This document shows positions 44,027 to 51,858 of a stretch of DNA of 64,000 bases, piece after piece (the stretch's first letter is position 1; each line of letters begins with the position of its first letter). Position numbers and translations under genes: made by a program. Origin of the DNA: CALDTK01 sp045110575 (GTDB taxonomy: Bacteria > Bacteroidota > Bacteroidia > Chitinophagales > Saprospiraceae); the NCBI GenBank assembly GCA_045110575.1, contig JBGCGF010000019.1, forward strand, positions 49,322-113,321, in the 5' to 3' direction. Under the pieces are notes generated by a model that made no database searches, was not told the origin of the DNA, and saw only the letters and a list, made by a program, of their open reading frames with translations.

Positions 44027-44340
44027 TGATTACTCGTTGTGCTTCGCACTTCGGGAATTATGGTTCGAGGTTCAGCAAGCTTCCTTCGTGCTGCGCACTT
44101 TGGGGAGCTTGGTTCAGCATGATTCCTTGTGCTGCGCACTTCGGGAATCATGGTTCGAGGTTCAGTAAGCTTCCTTCGTGCTTCGCACTTTGGAGGCTTG
44201 GTTCAGCATGATTCCTTGTGCTTCGCACTTTGGGAATCATGGTTCGAGGTTCAGCAACCCACAAGCGGAGCTTCGCTCTGGCTTGTGGGTTGGTTCAGGG
44301 TTCCGCGTTGTTGTTGGCGAACCTTGAACCATACTATCTG
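44027..44340. repeat. Tandem array of hairpin elements with constant linkers
   Basis: About 2.5 copies of a 90-bp unit (period measured at 44076 and 44166) each hold two hairpins with different outer stems (AAGCTTCC/GGAGCTT-type and CATGATTCC/GGGAATCATG) around a constant core GTGC-TTC/TGC-GCAC, joined by GGTTCGAGGTTCAG. A further hairpin (CAACCCACAAGC...GCTTGTGGGTTG at 44254-44292) has core GAGC-TTC-GCTC, and another (ATACTATCT with AAGATTGTAT) sits at 44331-44360. This is the non-coding gap 43944-44464; I see no gene in it. Confidence 0.75.
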
Positions 44341-44376
44341 AGCGTGAGCGAAGATTGTATGCTGAACCACGAACCT

Positions 44377-44436
44377 GTGGGCTTTTTTGTGTCTACAAGC
44401 CTCGCCTCGCGAGCTTGTAGACACAAAAAAGCCCAC
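44377..44436. repeat. 24-bp perfect inverted repeat
   Basis: GTGGGCTTTTTTGTGTCTACAAGC (described by arms 44377-44400 and 44413-44436) pairs perfectly with the other arm; the 12-base centre can pair further with one bulged base. The right arm overlaps the tRNA terminator's T-run, so the left arm is an inverted copy of that terminator end. Confidence 0.8.
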
Positions 44437-44457
44437 TCTGCTTACGCAGAATGAGCT
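44425..44457 (-). terminator. Intrinsic terminator of tRNA-Leu
   Basis: On the minus strand AGCTCATTCTGC pairs with GCAGAGTGGGCT (two G-U pairs) around GTAA, followed by T6. It ends 8 bases after the tRNA. Confidence 0.8.
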
Positions 44458-44464
44458 TTAGAAG

Positions 44465-44548
44465 TGCCCGAAACTGGACTCGAACCAGCACGCCCGTAAA
44501 GGCACACGCCCCTCAAGCGTGCGTGTCTACCAATTTCACCACTCGGGC
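44465..44548 (-). tRNA. tRNA-Leu (anticodon GAG)
   Basis: The 84-nt gene has a perfect 7-bp acceptor stem (GCCCGAG/TTCGGGC with G-U), a D arm, an anticodon stem CACGC/GCGTG with loop TTGAGGG (anticodon GAG, reading CUC/CUU), a long variable arm (class II) with TGCCTTTACGGGCG, and a T arm GCTGG-TTCGAGT-CCAGT. The 3' CCA is not encoded. It is followed by its own terminator. Confidence 0.95.
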
Positions 44549-44664
44549 AGAATGATGAGTGCATTGCGGTAGACGCGATGCGGCCGCAAATGTAGCCCAC
44601 TCTCGCGTAAATGCAAGCAGGATTTAGGAATATTTATAGAAGATTCTTTGCGCGCTATTTGAGA

Positions 44665-45429
44665 CTAGGATCTACCTAGTGCTGCATTGCGCAGGCGCTG
44701 CAAAAAAGGGCTTGCAAAAATGAAGTTGTCGAGGAACTCATTGTCGCTTGTCAATACATCTGCTTTGTTGCCACGCCACACCAGCGTACCGTGGTGCAGT
44801 AGGTTGATGTTGTCACCAATCTCCATCACAGAGTTCATGTCATGCGTATTGATGACCGTGGTGATGTTGTTGTCGTAGGTGATGCTTTGAATAAGCTCAT
44901 CGATGACCATCGAAGTCTTTGGATCAAGACCTGAGTTTGGTTCGTCGCAGAATAGGTATTTCGGCTCGAGTACGATAGCACGGGCAATACCAACACGCTT
45001 CTGCATACCTCCAGATACCTCACTCGGGAACTTTTGATTTGCTCCTTCAAGGTTTACGCGCTCTAGCACGTAGTTGACTCGGTCGAGCATTTCGGCCTTC
45101 GTCTGCGTTGTGAAAAGCTCAAGTGGGAAGAGGATATTCTCTTCAACGGTCATCGAATCAAACAACGCCGACCCTTGAAACAGCATACCTACCTTCATGC
45201 GAAGCGCACGTAGCTCATCGTCGCTAAGCGAACTGAAATTCACGTCGTCGTAGAAGATCGTGCCGCTCGATTGCTGCATTAGGCCCACTAAAAGCTTCAG
45301 CATCACTGTCTTTCCCGCACCAGATAGTCCGATGATCAGGTTACACTTTCCCGCCTCAAACTCGGTAGTGATGCCTTTGAGCACCTCTGTATCACCAAAG
45401 CTTTTTTTGACGTTTTCGCAGCGAATCAT
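44665..45429 (-). CDS. MlaF-type ABC transporter ATP-binding protein
   Basis: The ATG at 45429 (MIRCENVKKSFGDTEVL) gives 254 residues. It has Walker A GLSGAGKT, the Q-loop LFQGSALFDSMTVEEN, the signature VSGGMQKRVGIARAI and Walker B YLFCDEPNSGLDP. The LFQGSALFDSMTVEENILFPL segment is typical of MlaF/Mce-associated ATPases. With the permease upstream it should move lipid between inner and outer membrane. No MlaD/MCE gene is adjacent. Confidence 0.9.
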   Translation of the reverse strand: MIRCENVKKSFGDTEVLKGITTEFEAGKCNLIIGLSGAGKTVMLKLLVGLMQQSSGTIFYDDVNFSSLSDDELRALRMKVGMLFQGSALFDSMTVEENILFPLELFTTQTKAEMLDRVNYVLERVNLEGANQKFPSEVSGGMQKRVGIARAIVLEPKYLFCDEPNSGLDPKTSMVIDELIQSITYDNNITTVINTHDMNSVMEIGDNINLLHHGTLVWRGNKADVLTSDNEFLDNFIFASPFLQRLRNAALGRS

Positions 45430-45526
45430 AAGGAGGAATGGGATGTGAGATATGAGATGTGGGACGCTCATCACTACGCAAGAAGACGCAGTTGGCAGTT
45501 GACAGTCTTAGACTGATCGTATAAGA

Positions 45527-46273
45527 TCAACCAGTCAATACCACAGCAATGAGGAAGTCAGCAAGTAGAATAAGAATGTCAGAAACAACCACCGCTTGAG
45601 TGCTCGCTGCTCCAAGCTCAACAGATCCACCTTCAACGTAATAGCCTTTGTAGCAACTGATCGTCGTAAGTAGGAAAGCAAAAATGAATGCCTTCACAAA
45701 CATGATAACCACATTGTAAGGGACAAAAAAGCTCTGTAGACCTTTGATGTAAGCTGAACTAGGGATCGTATCTGGCAAAACAACGGCTAAGTATCCTCCC
45801 GTAATGGCCAATGCTGCTGCAAGAGCCACCAAGAGTGGGATCATAACCATGGCGGCGATGATCTTGGGTAGGATCAAAAAGGCCGCAGTATTGACCCCCA
45901 TGATCTCCATGGCGTCGATGTGCTCCTTCTGGCGCATGCCCCCAATTTCTGAGGCCATATTCGATCCGACCTTACCCGCAAGTACAAGACAGGTAATCGT
46001 TGGAGCGGATTCAATGATAGCCAAATCGCGAACGATGTAACCAATGTAGTAGCTCGGAACAAGTTGACCATCAAGTTGATAGGCAAATTGGACGGCGGCA
46101 ACCGCACCCATGAAGACAGCAATGATTGCGACAATGATCAACGAGCCTACGCCGATGTCATCCATCTGTCGTAAGGTCTCGCGCCAGTATATCTTCAGGC
46201 GTTCTGGACGGCTGAAGGCATCTCCTAATAGTGAGAGGTAGCGTCCGAAGTGAAAGGCAAAATTGCTAAGCAT
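45527..46273 (-). CDS. MlaE-type ABC transporter permease
   Basis: From the ATG at 46273 (MLSNFAFHFGRYLSLLG) the protein has 248 residues and five or six membrane helices. The MlaE family signature is clear: VRDLAIIESAPTITCLVLAGKVGSNMASEIGGMRQKEHIDAMEIMGVN, then KAFIFAFLLTTISCYKGYYVEGGSVELGAAST. It pairs with the ATPase gene 97 bases downstream. Confidence 0.92.
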   Translation of the reverse strand: MLSNFAFHFGRYLSLLGDAFSRPERLKIYWRETLRQMDDIGVGSLIIVAIIAVFMGAVAAVQFAYQLDGQLVPSYYIGYIVRDLAIIESAPTITCLVLAGKVGSNMASEIGGMRQKEHIDAMEIMGVNTAAFLILPKIIAAMVMIPLLVALAAALAITGGYLAVVLPDTIPSSAYIKGLQSFFVPYNVVIMFVKAFIFAFLLTTISCYKGYYVEGGSVELGAASTQAVVVSDILILLADFLIAVVLTG

Positions 46274-46367
46274 CAATAGATTTCGTTGGCGGCAAGGTAC
46301 TAGACCTTGTGTAACAGATCGCAATCAAGAACAGTACTTTGCGTGCTGAGTTCGATAACAACACCAT

Positions 46368-47087
46368 ATGAGCAAGAAAATAGCCGTAATAACAGGAGCA
46401 ACCAAGGGCATTGGCCGAGCAATAGCCGAGCAATTCTGGGGACTTGGATACAGTTTGGCCGTCTGCGCACGATCAGTTGCAGACTTAAAGGAGATGAAGG
46501 AGGTTTTTTCAAATCTTCAAAAGGACACCGATCAAGAGGTTTTGACGCAAGTCTGCGATGTAAGTAACCAGCAGCAAGTTGAAGCTTTCGCCAAAACCAT
46601 ACACGATGCATGGGGTAGGGTAGATGTGCTAGTAAACAACGCAGGAGTGTTCGAACCGGGCAAACTCATAGAAGAGGCCGACGGGACCCTTCATCGCTTA
46701 CTGCAGACCAACGTAATGAGTGCTTACTGGCTAAGTCGAAATTTGTTGGCTGATCTGCGTACGGCTCCCAATGCGTTAATCGTCAACATTTGTAGTATCG
46801 CAAGCATGCAGCCATATCCTCCTGGAGGTAGCTATGCCGTAAGCAAATTTGCCTTGCGCGGATTGTCTACGACCCTTCGTGATGAGCTAAAAGAAGAAGG
46901 CATAAAAGTTACTGCCGTGTTCCCAGGCGCAACGTGGTCGGCTAGTTGGGTAGGGGAAGATCTACCTCCACATCATAGATTGATGTTGGCTTCGGATGTT
47001 GCACAGTCGGTGGTTAGCCTACTGTCGTTGAGTCCGCAAGCGGTGGTAGAAGAAATCTTGCTTCGTCCTCAGCTCGGAGACCTCTAG
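46368..47087 (+). CDS. Short-chain dehydrogenase/reductase
   Basis: The 239-residue protein is a classical SDR: TGATKGIG NADP-binding turn (residues 9-16), NNAG (about 90-93), catalytic Ser in NICSIAS and YAVSK (Tyr and Lys). Substrate is not clear; ketoacyl-ACP or carbonyl reductase relatives share these motifs. It is divergent from mlaE with a 94-base gap. The 14-mer at 46584 is read as Ala-Phe-Ala-Lys-Thr. Confidence 0.88.
   Translation: MSKKIAVITGATKGIGRAIAEQFWGLGYSLAVCARSVADLKEMKEVFSNLQKDTDQEVLTQVCDVSNQQQVEAFAKTIHDAWGRVDVLVNNAGVFEPGKLIEEADGTLHRLLQTNVMSAYWLSRNLLADLRTAPNALIVNICSIASMQPYPPGGSYAVSKFALRGLSTTLRDELKEEGIKVTAVFPGATWSASWVGEDLPPHHRLMLASDVAQSVVSLLSLSPQAVVEEILLRPQLGDL
46584..46597 (+). 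repeat. 14-mer motif GCTTTCGCCAAAAC
   Basis: Exact copy in the SDR gene, read as Ala-Phe-Ala-Lys-Thr. Confidence 0.85.
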
Positions 47088-47109
47088 CAAGCATTTATCA
47101 AAAGCAGTG

Positions 47110-47751
47110 CTAGTCGATCAGCTTCTGCTGAATTCCCGCGTCTGATGGCGGTTTGTGGCTCATCACTTTCCGAAAAGGAAGAACGGCACCCATGCGGAAA
47201 CAGTGTCGGCAGCGAGCTTCGTAAGCGTCATCTGCGCCAAGGAGTACTTGTTTTGGATCAGCAGCAGTGCGGAAGCTATGGGTAGCCAAGTTTCCGCATT
47301 GCGCGCAGATCGCGTGCACTTTCGTGATATATTCTGCGACGGCAAGTACTTGAGGGATAGGGCCAAATGGTTTGCCTCGGAAGTCCATGTCGAGTCCAGC
47401 GACTATGACGCGCTTACCCAGTTCTGCTAGTTCTTCGCAGACTTTAGGAAGGTCGTCTCCGAAGAATTGAGCTTCGTCTAAGCCAACAACTTCTAGGTTC
47501 TCTACAAGGGAGAGCACCTGTGAGGCATTCTTGAGTGGAGTCCCTGGGAATGCGCGACGATCGTGCGATACAACATCGTTTTTAGCATATCGAGAATCAG
47601 TTTCAGGCTTAAACACCCCTACCGATTGACCTGCGATTTCTGCGCGGCGCAACCGTCGAATCAGTTCTTCTGTCTTTCCTGAAAACATGGAACCGCAAAT
47701 GGCTTCAATCCAACCGCTGCGCTGTCCTCTATAGTGTGGCTCTAAAAACAT
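47110..47751 (-). CDS. tdk: Thymidine kinase (type II)
   Basis: The ATG at 47751 gives 213 residues. ICGSMFSGKTEELIRR is the P-loop, VVGLDEAQFF the catalytic region, GLDMDFRGKPFG and two CxxC zinc pairs (CAQCGN, CRHC) complete the type II pattern. It phosphorylates thymidine for salvage. It is divergent from the next gene. Confidence 0.94.
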   Translation of the reverse strand: MFLEPHYRGQRSGWIEAICGSMFSGKTEELIRRLRRAEIAGQSVGVFKPETDSRYAKNDVVSHDRRAFPGTPLKNASQVLSLVENLEVVGLDEAQFFGDDLPKVCEELAELGKRVIVAGLDMDFRGKPFGPIPQVLAVAEYITKVHAICAQCGNLATHSFRTAADPKQVLLGADDAYEARCRHCFRMGAVLPFRKVMSHKPPSDAGIQQKLID

Positions 47752-47850
47752 CGACGCCAATGTAGACCAAAACGGGATGTCTTTACGTATGTAGTTGTGT
47801 AGTCAATTGACTCGCTCCGCAATTAATCGAACTGCTAACTTGCACGCACT

Positions 47851-48672
47851 ATGAAGCTTGATAACGCCCAGACCATACTCAACCGCATCAACCGAATGTT
47901 CGCCGACGTAGCCGAAGGCGGTGGTTCGGCCTCTACACTCGAACGTGACTTGTTGAAAGAGTACGTGCGCCGTCTTTATGAGTCGCTAACGGAAGAAGCA
48001 CCAGTAACTGCAGAAAAGGCTGTTGAGCCAGTCGTAGAAACTCCTGTAAAGGCTAAGCCGGTTCCTCCAGTTGCAGAAATTCGTCGTCCGAAGCCTGCAC
48101 CAAAGCCGGCTCCTGCTCCAGAACCAGTCGCGCAAAAGGTAGAAGCAGAAGTCGCTCCGCCGGCTCCAACGCCTCCATCAAAGCCGAAGACGATACAGAT
48201 TCCAGCCTCTGTCGAAGCGGACATTAAGGAGATGGAAGCTCAAGCTTCATTCCAGCCGGCTCCAATGAAAGTTGACAACACCGCTACGGTAATGACTGCT
48301 CCTCCTATCTTTGAGAGGGCATATGAAAAACCTACAGCTAGGCCTTCTACTGCAAGCTTGCCTTCAGCTATTAAGGCGATTTTTGAAGGAGAAAAAAGTA
48401 ATGACCTTTCGGCAAAACTCTCAGGCGCGCCAGTAAAAGATCTAAACCGTGCCATGGCAATCAATGAGCGTTTACTCGCTCAGAACGACCTTTTCGGTGG
48501 TAATAAGGCTGAGCTAGATGCCGCACTGATGCACCTCAATACACTCGATACATTCGATGAGGCGGTGGCTTACTTAGGTAGTGGAGTAGCAGATAAGTAC
48601 GATTGGGCAGAAGGCGAACGTAAAGCCACTGCACGCGCTTTTGCAAAGCTCGTCTCTAGACGATATTCATAG
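47851..48672 (+). CDS. Ala/Pro-rich cytoplasmic protein of unknown function
   Basis: The 273-residue protein has a helical start (MKLDNAQTILNRINRMF), a low-complexity Pro/Ala/Val/Lys linker (about 50-170), then a folded C-terminal region (DLSAKLSGAPVKDLNRAMAINERLLAQNDLFGGN, later LNTLDTFDEAVAYL). That last segment recurs in Bacteroidetes hypothetical proteins. No signal peptide or membrane segment; function unknown. The sister 14-mer at 48405 is read as Leu-Ser-Ala-Lys. Confidence 0.7.
   Translation: MKLDNAQTILNRINRMFADVAEGGGSASTLERDLLKEYVRRLYESLTEEAPVTAEKAVEPVVETPVKAKPVPPVAEIRRPKPAPKPAPAPEPVAQKVEAEVAPPAPTPPSKPKTIQIPASVEADIKEMEAQASFQPAPMKVDNTATVMTAPPIFERAYEKPTARPSTASLPSAIKAIFEGEKSNDLSAKLSGAPVKDLNRAMAINERLLAQNDLFGGNKAELDAALMHLNTLDTFDEAVAYLGSGVADKYDWAEGERKATARAFAKLVSRRYS
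48405..48418 (+). repeat. Sister 14-mer CCTTTCGGCAAAAC
   Basis: Exact copy, read as Leu-Ser-Ala-Lys. Confidence 0.85.
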
Positions 48673-48718
48673 CATTTTGTCCTTTTGTTCTCCCGATCGG
48701 CGGGAAATTGTGAACGCA

Positions 48719-48782
48719 GAACCTTGAACCAAAAACCCAGCTAGAGCGAAGCTCTAGCTGGGTTTTGTACGAACCTTGAACC
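48719..48782. terminator. Bidirectional terminator hairpin flanked by GAACCTTGAACC direct repeats
   Basis: A perfect 16-bp stem (48732-48747 with 48751-48766) closes a GAA triloop, with core GAGC-GAA-GCTC. Identical GAACCTTGAACC copies flank it at 48719 and 48771. It serves the convergent 273-residue-protein and trxA genes and is related in design to the 44-kb hairpin array. Confidence 0.8.
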
Positions 48783-48785
48783 TAC

Positions 48786-49112
48786 TTACGCAGTAAGTAG
48801 CTGTTCTACTTCCTGCTTCAATTTACCAATTGGCTGTGCACCAGCCTCTCTGTACTTGAGTTCTCCTTTCTGGAAGATCATTACCGTTGGGATCGACTTG
48901 ACCCCTAGTTTACCAGAGAGCTCTTGGTTTTTGTCTACGTCGATCTTTATGACACGAACCTTGTCGCCCATCTCCTTTTTGAAGACTTCGAGCTGAGGAG
49001 CAAAGGCTTTGCACGGTCCACACCAGTCGGCGTAGAAATCGATAAGTACAGGTGTATCGCCGTTAATGAGGTCTTGAAACGAGGTTGTTTGCTTTTCGCT
49101 AGCCATGGTCAT
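48786..49112 (-). CDS. trxA: Thioredoxin
   Basis: The 108-residue protein has the active site WCGPCK and the rest of the fold: VLIDFYADWCGPC, KIDVDKNQELSGKLGVKSIPTVMIF with the cis-Pro. A second ATG at 49106 is an alternative start. It reduces protein disulfides in the cytoplasm. Confidence 0.94.
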   Translation of the reverse strand: MTMASEKQTTSFQDLINGDTPVLIDFYADWCGPCKAFAPQLEVFKKEMGDKVRVIKIDVDKNQELSGKLGVKSIPTVMIFQKGELKYREAGAQPIGKLKQEVEQLLTA

Positions 49113-49172
49113 TGTCTTTAGGACAGATTATGTAGAAGTAACCTGCAAACCTCGCTTCAGGTTGCTTTCGGT

Positions 49173-50420
49173 CTAGCTTCTTACATGATCGAGCGCGTCC
49201 CAGAAGCCTGGCCAGCTCTTCTCGACAACGCTCGCATCTTCAATAGAGACCGTCCCGATGGTTCCCAGCAATGCAAAAGCCATGGCCATTCGATGGTCGT
49301 GGTAGGTTGCGATTTCGACAGTTCCTTCCCAATTGGCCTGCTCTTGTAGCATGTAGTAGGTCTTGGCTGAGTTTGGCGAGAACTTCGATGGCAGCTTGCT
49401 CATGTATACGTTCACCTTATTTAATTCAGCTTTCAAGGCTTCGATTCGATCGGTTTCCTTGATGCTGAGCGTTTGTAGTCCGGTGTAGAGCCCAATTGTT
49501 CCCGTGCATGCGCAGAGGACCGCAAAGGTCTGTGCGAGATCGGGACTTGTCTCGAAGTCGCACTCCCAGTCGTCGGGTTTGGTGTCGCTTGTTTTTTTGA
49601 AGGTTAGGCCTTCGTCAGAGAAGGTGCTTTCGACGCCCCATTCGCTGATCCAGTTGGTAAGTTGGCGATCTCCTTGGAGGCTATCGTCTTCCAGTAAGGG
49701 GCAGAACAGTTCTGTATCAACCGGACTCATCGCCGCCCATGCAGCCACATAGCTTGCAGCAGACCAATCTGATTCTACCGAGTACTTTCCTCCGGTGTAT
49801 GCCGTTGGAGCGATCGTGATCGTTTGGTTTTCGATGGTTACGCTTGCGCCAAAACGTCCCATCAACGCGGCCGTCATTTCGAGATACGGTCGACTTACGA
49901 GTTCGCCTGTCCATTCTATTTCTAGGCCTTTCGGCAAAACCGGCGAGATGAGCATCAGTGCGCTCAAGAATTGACTTGACGTGTCTCCTGGAAGGCTGGT
50001 TTTGGCGGAAGCTATAAGAGGTGCTTCTCCAATTTTTAGAGGTGGAAACCCCTCTTCACCAACATACGTAATGTCAGCCCCGAGTTCACGTAATGCATTG
50101 ACCAAAGGTCCAATTGGACGCAGAAGCATACGCTCACTACCTGTAAGCGTCTGATTACCAGGCGTTGTACAAAGAAGTGCGGTAAGAAATCGAAAGGTTG
50201 TTCCTGCGGGGCCGCAATCTAATGTCGCTCCTTCCTGTACTTGCCCAAGCAAACGAGCGAGGGTCTCAGTGTCCTTTGCTTCTGATAGGTTTTTGATCTC
50301 GACGTCATCGGTGCTCAAGGCCTGAATGATCAAGGCGCGATTGGCCAGTGACTTCGAGGCAGGGAGCCTGACGGTTTCAGATCGGAAAGAGTAGGGGAGT
50401 AGGAATGCAGGTTCTGACAT
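49173..50420 (-). CDS. aroA: 3-phosphoshikimate 1-carboxyvinyltransferase (EPSP synthase)
   Basis: From the ATG at 50420 (MSEPAFLLPYSF) the protein has 415 residues. LPASKSLANRALIIQAL, DCGPAGTTFRFLTALL, GDTSSQFLSALMLISP and the C-terminal YHDHRMAMAFALLG match EPSP synthase. It joins shikimate-3-phosphate and phosphoenolpyruvate in aromatic amino acid synthesis. Gly in the LDCGPAGT segment is kept. The sister 14-mer at 49927 is read as Val-Leu-Pro-Lys-Gly, and a one-mismatch motif (GTTTTGGCGGAAGC) follows at 49999. Confidence 0.94.
   Translation of the reverse strand: MSEPAFLLPYSFRSETVRLPASKSLANRALIIQALSTDDVEIKNLSEAKDTETLARLLGQVQEGATLDCGPAGTTFRFLTALLCTTPGNQTLTGSERMLLRPIGPLVNALRELGADITYVGEEGFPPLKIGEAPLIASAKTSLPGDTSSQFLSALMLISPVLPKGLEIEWTGELVSRPYLEMTAALMGRFGASVTIENQTITIAPTAYTGGKYSVESDWSAASYVAAWAAMSPVDTELFCPLLEDDSLQGDRQLTNWISEWGVESTFSDEGLTFKKTSDTKPDDWECDFETSPDLAQTFAVLCACTGTIGLYTGLQTLSIKETDRIEALKAELNKVNVYMSKLPSKFSPNSAKTYYMLQEQANWEGTVEIATYHDHRMAMAFALLGTIGTVSIEDASVVEKSWPGFWDALDHVRS
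49927..49940 (+). repeat. Sister 14-mer CCTTTCGGCAAAAC
   Basis: Exact copy in aroA; the gene reads the complement as Val-Leu-Pro-Lys-Gly. Confidence 0.85.
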
Positions 50421-50567
50421 AGATGGGGGAAGGTACGATGTGCTTAGAGCACTCACTGACTAACTTTACCTCAGCTCTCTTTTCACGAGTAGTTCAGTTT
50501 AAGGATAAGTGCATATATTGACCTCTATGCTTTACAGGCAAGATGAATAAAACAACTTTTTAAATAA

Positions 50568-50882
50568 ATGATGAGTATACTGTCTAAGTTCTTAATTATT
50601 GCAATAACCGTTATTAGTAGTCCAACTAGTGTTTATATTTCAGTGGCAAATGTTGATGGAGCAAAGTATTTTGTCAATACAAAACGTCAAGCCAGTTCGG
50701 TAGGGAAACATTTTGAAGTTCATCGTGAAGGTTGCGGCTATTTAAAGCGTTGCAAAAATTGTGAATATATTGGCACCTTTCCAAATTGCTCTTCAGCCCT
50801 TATTGCTGCTAAGAATAAAGTTAAAGTTCCTTCTGCAGTTGATGGCTGTAGTGCGTGTGCTGGGACTTGGAATACTGATTAA
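50568..50882 (+). CDS. Small exported Cys-rich protein
   Basis: The 104-residue protein has a signal-like start (MMSILSKFLIIAITVISS) and a Cys pattern CGYLKRCKNCEYIGTFPNC, then DGCSACAG. The order and spacing (HREGCGYLKRC, a short strand and a second CxxC) recall the Ada/Ada-like metal-binding fold in exported forms; this is only a resemblance. The region is AT-rich. It starts 147 bases after aroA, divergent from it. Confidence 0.5.
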   Translation: MMSILSKFLIIAITVISSPTSVYISVANVDGAKYFVNTKRQASSVGKHFEVHREGCGYLKRCKNCEYIGTFPNCSSALIAAKNKVKVPSAVDGCSACAGTWNTD

Positions 50883-51076
50883 TGTTTCGCGCTATTTGTT
50901 CACTTTAATACTCTTTTATCAAACGTTACCTCGATCAAGTCCTTTACGATCTCGCATGTTTGCGTTTGCAGCGCTGCGCTCAATTAGCAGTAAAAAAATC
51001 CTTGCATTTGCGTGAGCACATGACAGGGTGTCGCCTTGAGTTTCCTGGAGCTGCAGGCAAAGACGCTTGTAGTATT

Positions 51077-51718
51077 ATGGCAAAAGCTAAGGCTGATCTT
51101 ATTGCCGAAGTAGAAAGATCAGAAGCAACCGCAAGTGATGAAGATGTATCTTTTGCAGATGTAGAGGAGTACATCCAAGGGGCTGATCCAGCAATGCCTA
51201 CGCTTGCTACTCGCATTGGATTCAATGTATCCGATTTCCCTCCTTTAGATAAGCTTTCTGATGATCAAGTAGTTTCGATATTAGACGAACTAATTCCGCT
51301 ATTAATGTCATTCGGAAAAACTTACGCTGGTCCTAAGGACTATCCCCCTAGACTTACCTATCCAATTGTGCTTGAGATGACTCAGTCGACGCACATGACG
51401 TCCATGAATGGTGGCTGGGTTAGTGATGGTTGCACTGGTAGTCAAGTTGGATGCCAATGGGGTATGTACTGTAGTTGCTTGCAGTACACTACAAGAGAAG
51501 ACTTTGAGAAAGATGGCGGAGAGAAAGGTTATCTGAGTGAGCGCTTTTATCAAGGTGAAGGCGATCCATTCGGTTTTCCTGAAGTCTCCGAAGAAGATAG
51601 AGCTAAGCGGACGGCATTTGAAGCTCTTTCAATTGAAGAGAAAATGAAATTTCTGGATGATGAGTCTGAAAAACGGCCACCTTGTGAATGGCATGGAGAA
51701 CAATGCGGGACACGTTGA
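51077..51718 (+). CDS. Protein of unknown function with C-terminal Cys cluster
   Basis: The ATG at 51077 gives 213 residues; the open frame extends upstream to 50960 and 51020 is another ATG. A central helical region (FPPLDKLSDDQVVSILDELIPLLMSF) is followed by a Cys cluster (DGCTGSQVGCQWGMYCSCLQY) and closing CEWHGEQC. Acidic low-complexity sequence (EATASDEDVSFADVEEY) precedes it. No family is recognised. The Cys spacing suggests a metal site or disulfides. It is preceded by another Cys-containing small gene and followed convergently by the CotH gene. Confidence 0.55.
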   Translation: MAKAKADLIAEVERSEATASDEDVSFADVEEYIQGADPAMPTLATRIGFNVSDFPPLDKLSDDQVVSILDELIPLLMSFGKTYAGPKDYPPRLTYPIVLEMTQSTHMTSMNGGWVSDGCTGSQVGCQWGMYCSCLQYTTREDFEKDGGEKGYLSERFYQGEGDPFGFPEVSEEDRAKRTAFEALSIEEKMKFLDDESEKRPPCEWHGEQCGTR

Positions 51719-51790
51719 TTTGGGGGCTTTTGTTTTGGGGTATATGGTGCTTAAGCCTTGCGTTTACTGCGTGTATTTCTGGTGATCTCC

Positions 51791-51832
51791 CAAAAAAAAA
51801 CTCCTTCCCATATTCAATACGGGAAGGAGTTT
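51791..51832 (-). terminator. Intrinsic terminator of the CotH/lamin-tail gene
   Basis: AAACTCCTTCCC (51798-51809) and GGGAAGGAGTTT (51821-51832) form a perfect 12-bp stem; A9 at 51792-51800 gives the T-run on the minus strand. It lies 27 bases after the stop of the large gene. Confidence 0.85.
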
Positions 51833-51858
51833 AATCTGAAAAGGTATAAGCCTAAAGC

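Noticed and set aside
44027..44340. CRISPR array
   Set aside because: Units differ and are self-complementary, linkers are only 14 bases or shorter, no cas genes are near, and units are directly duplicated in pairs.
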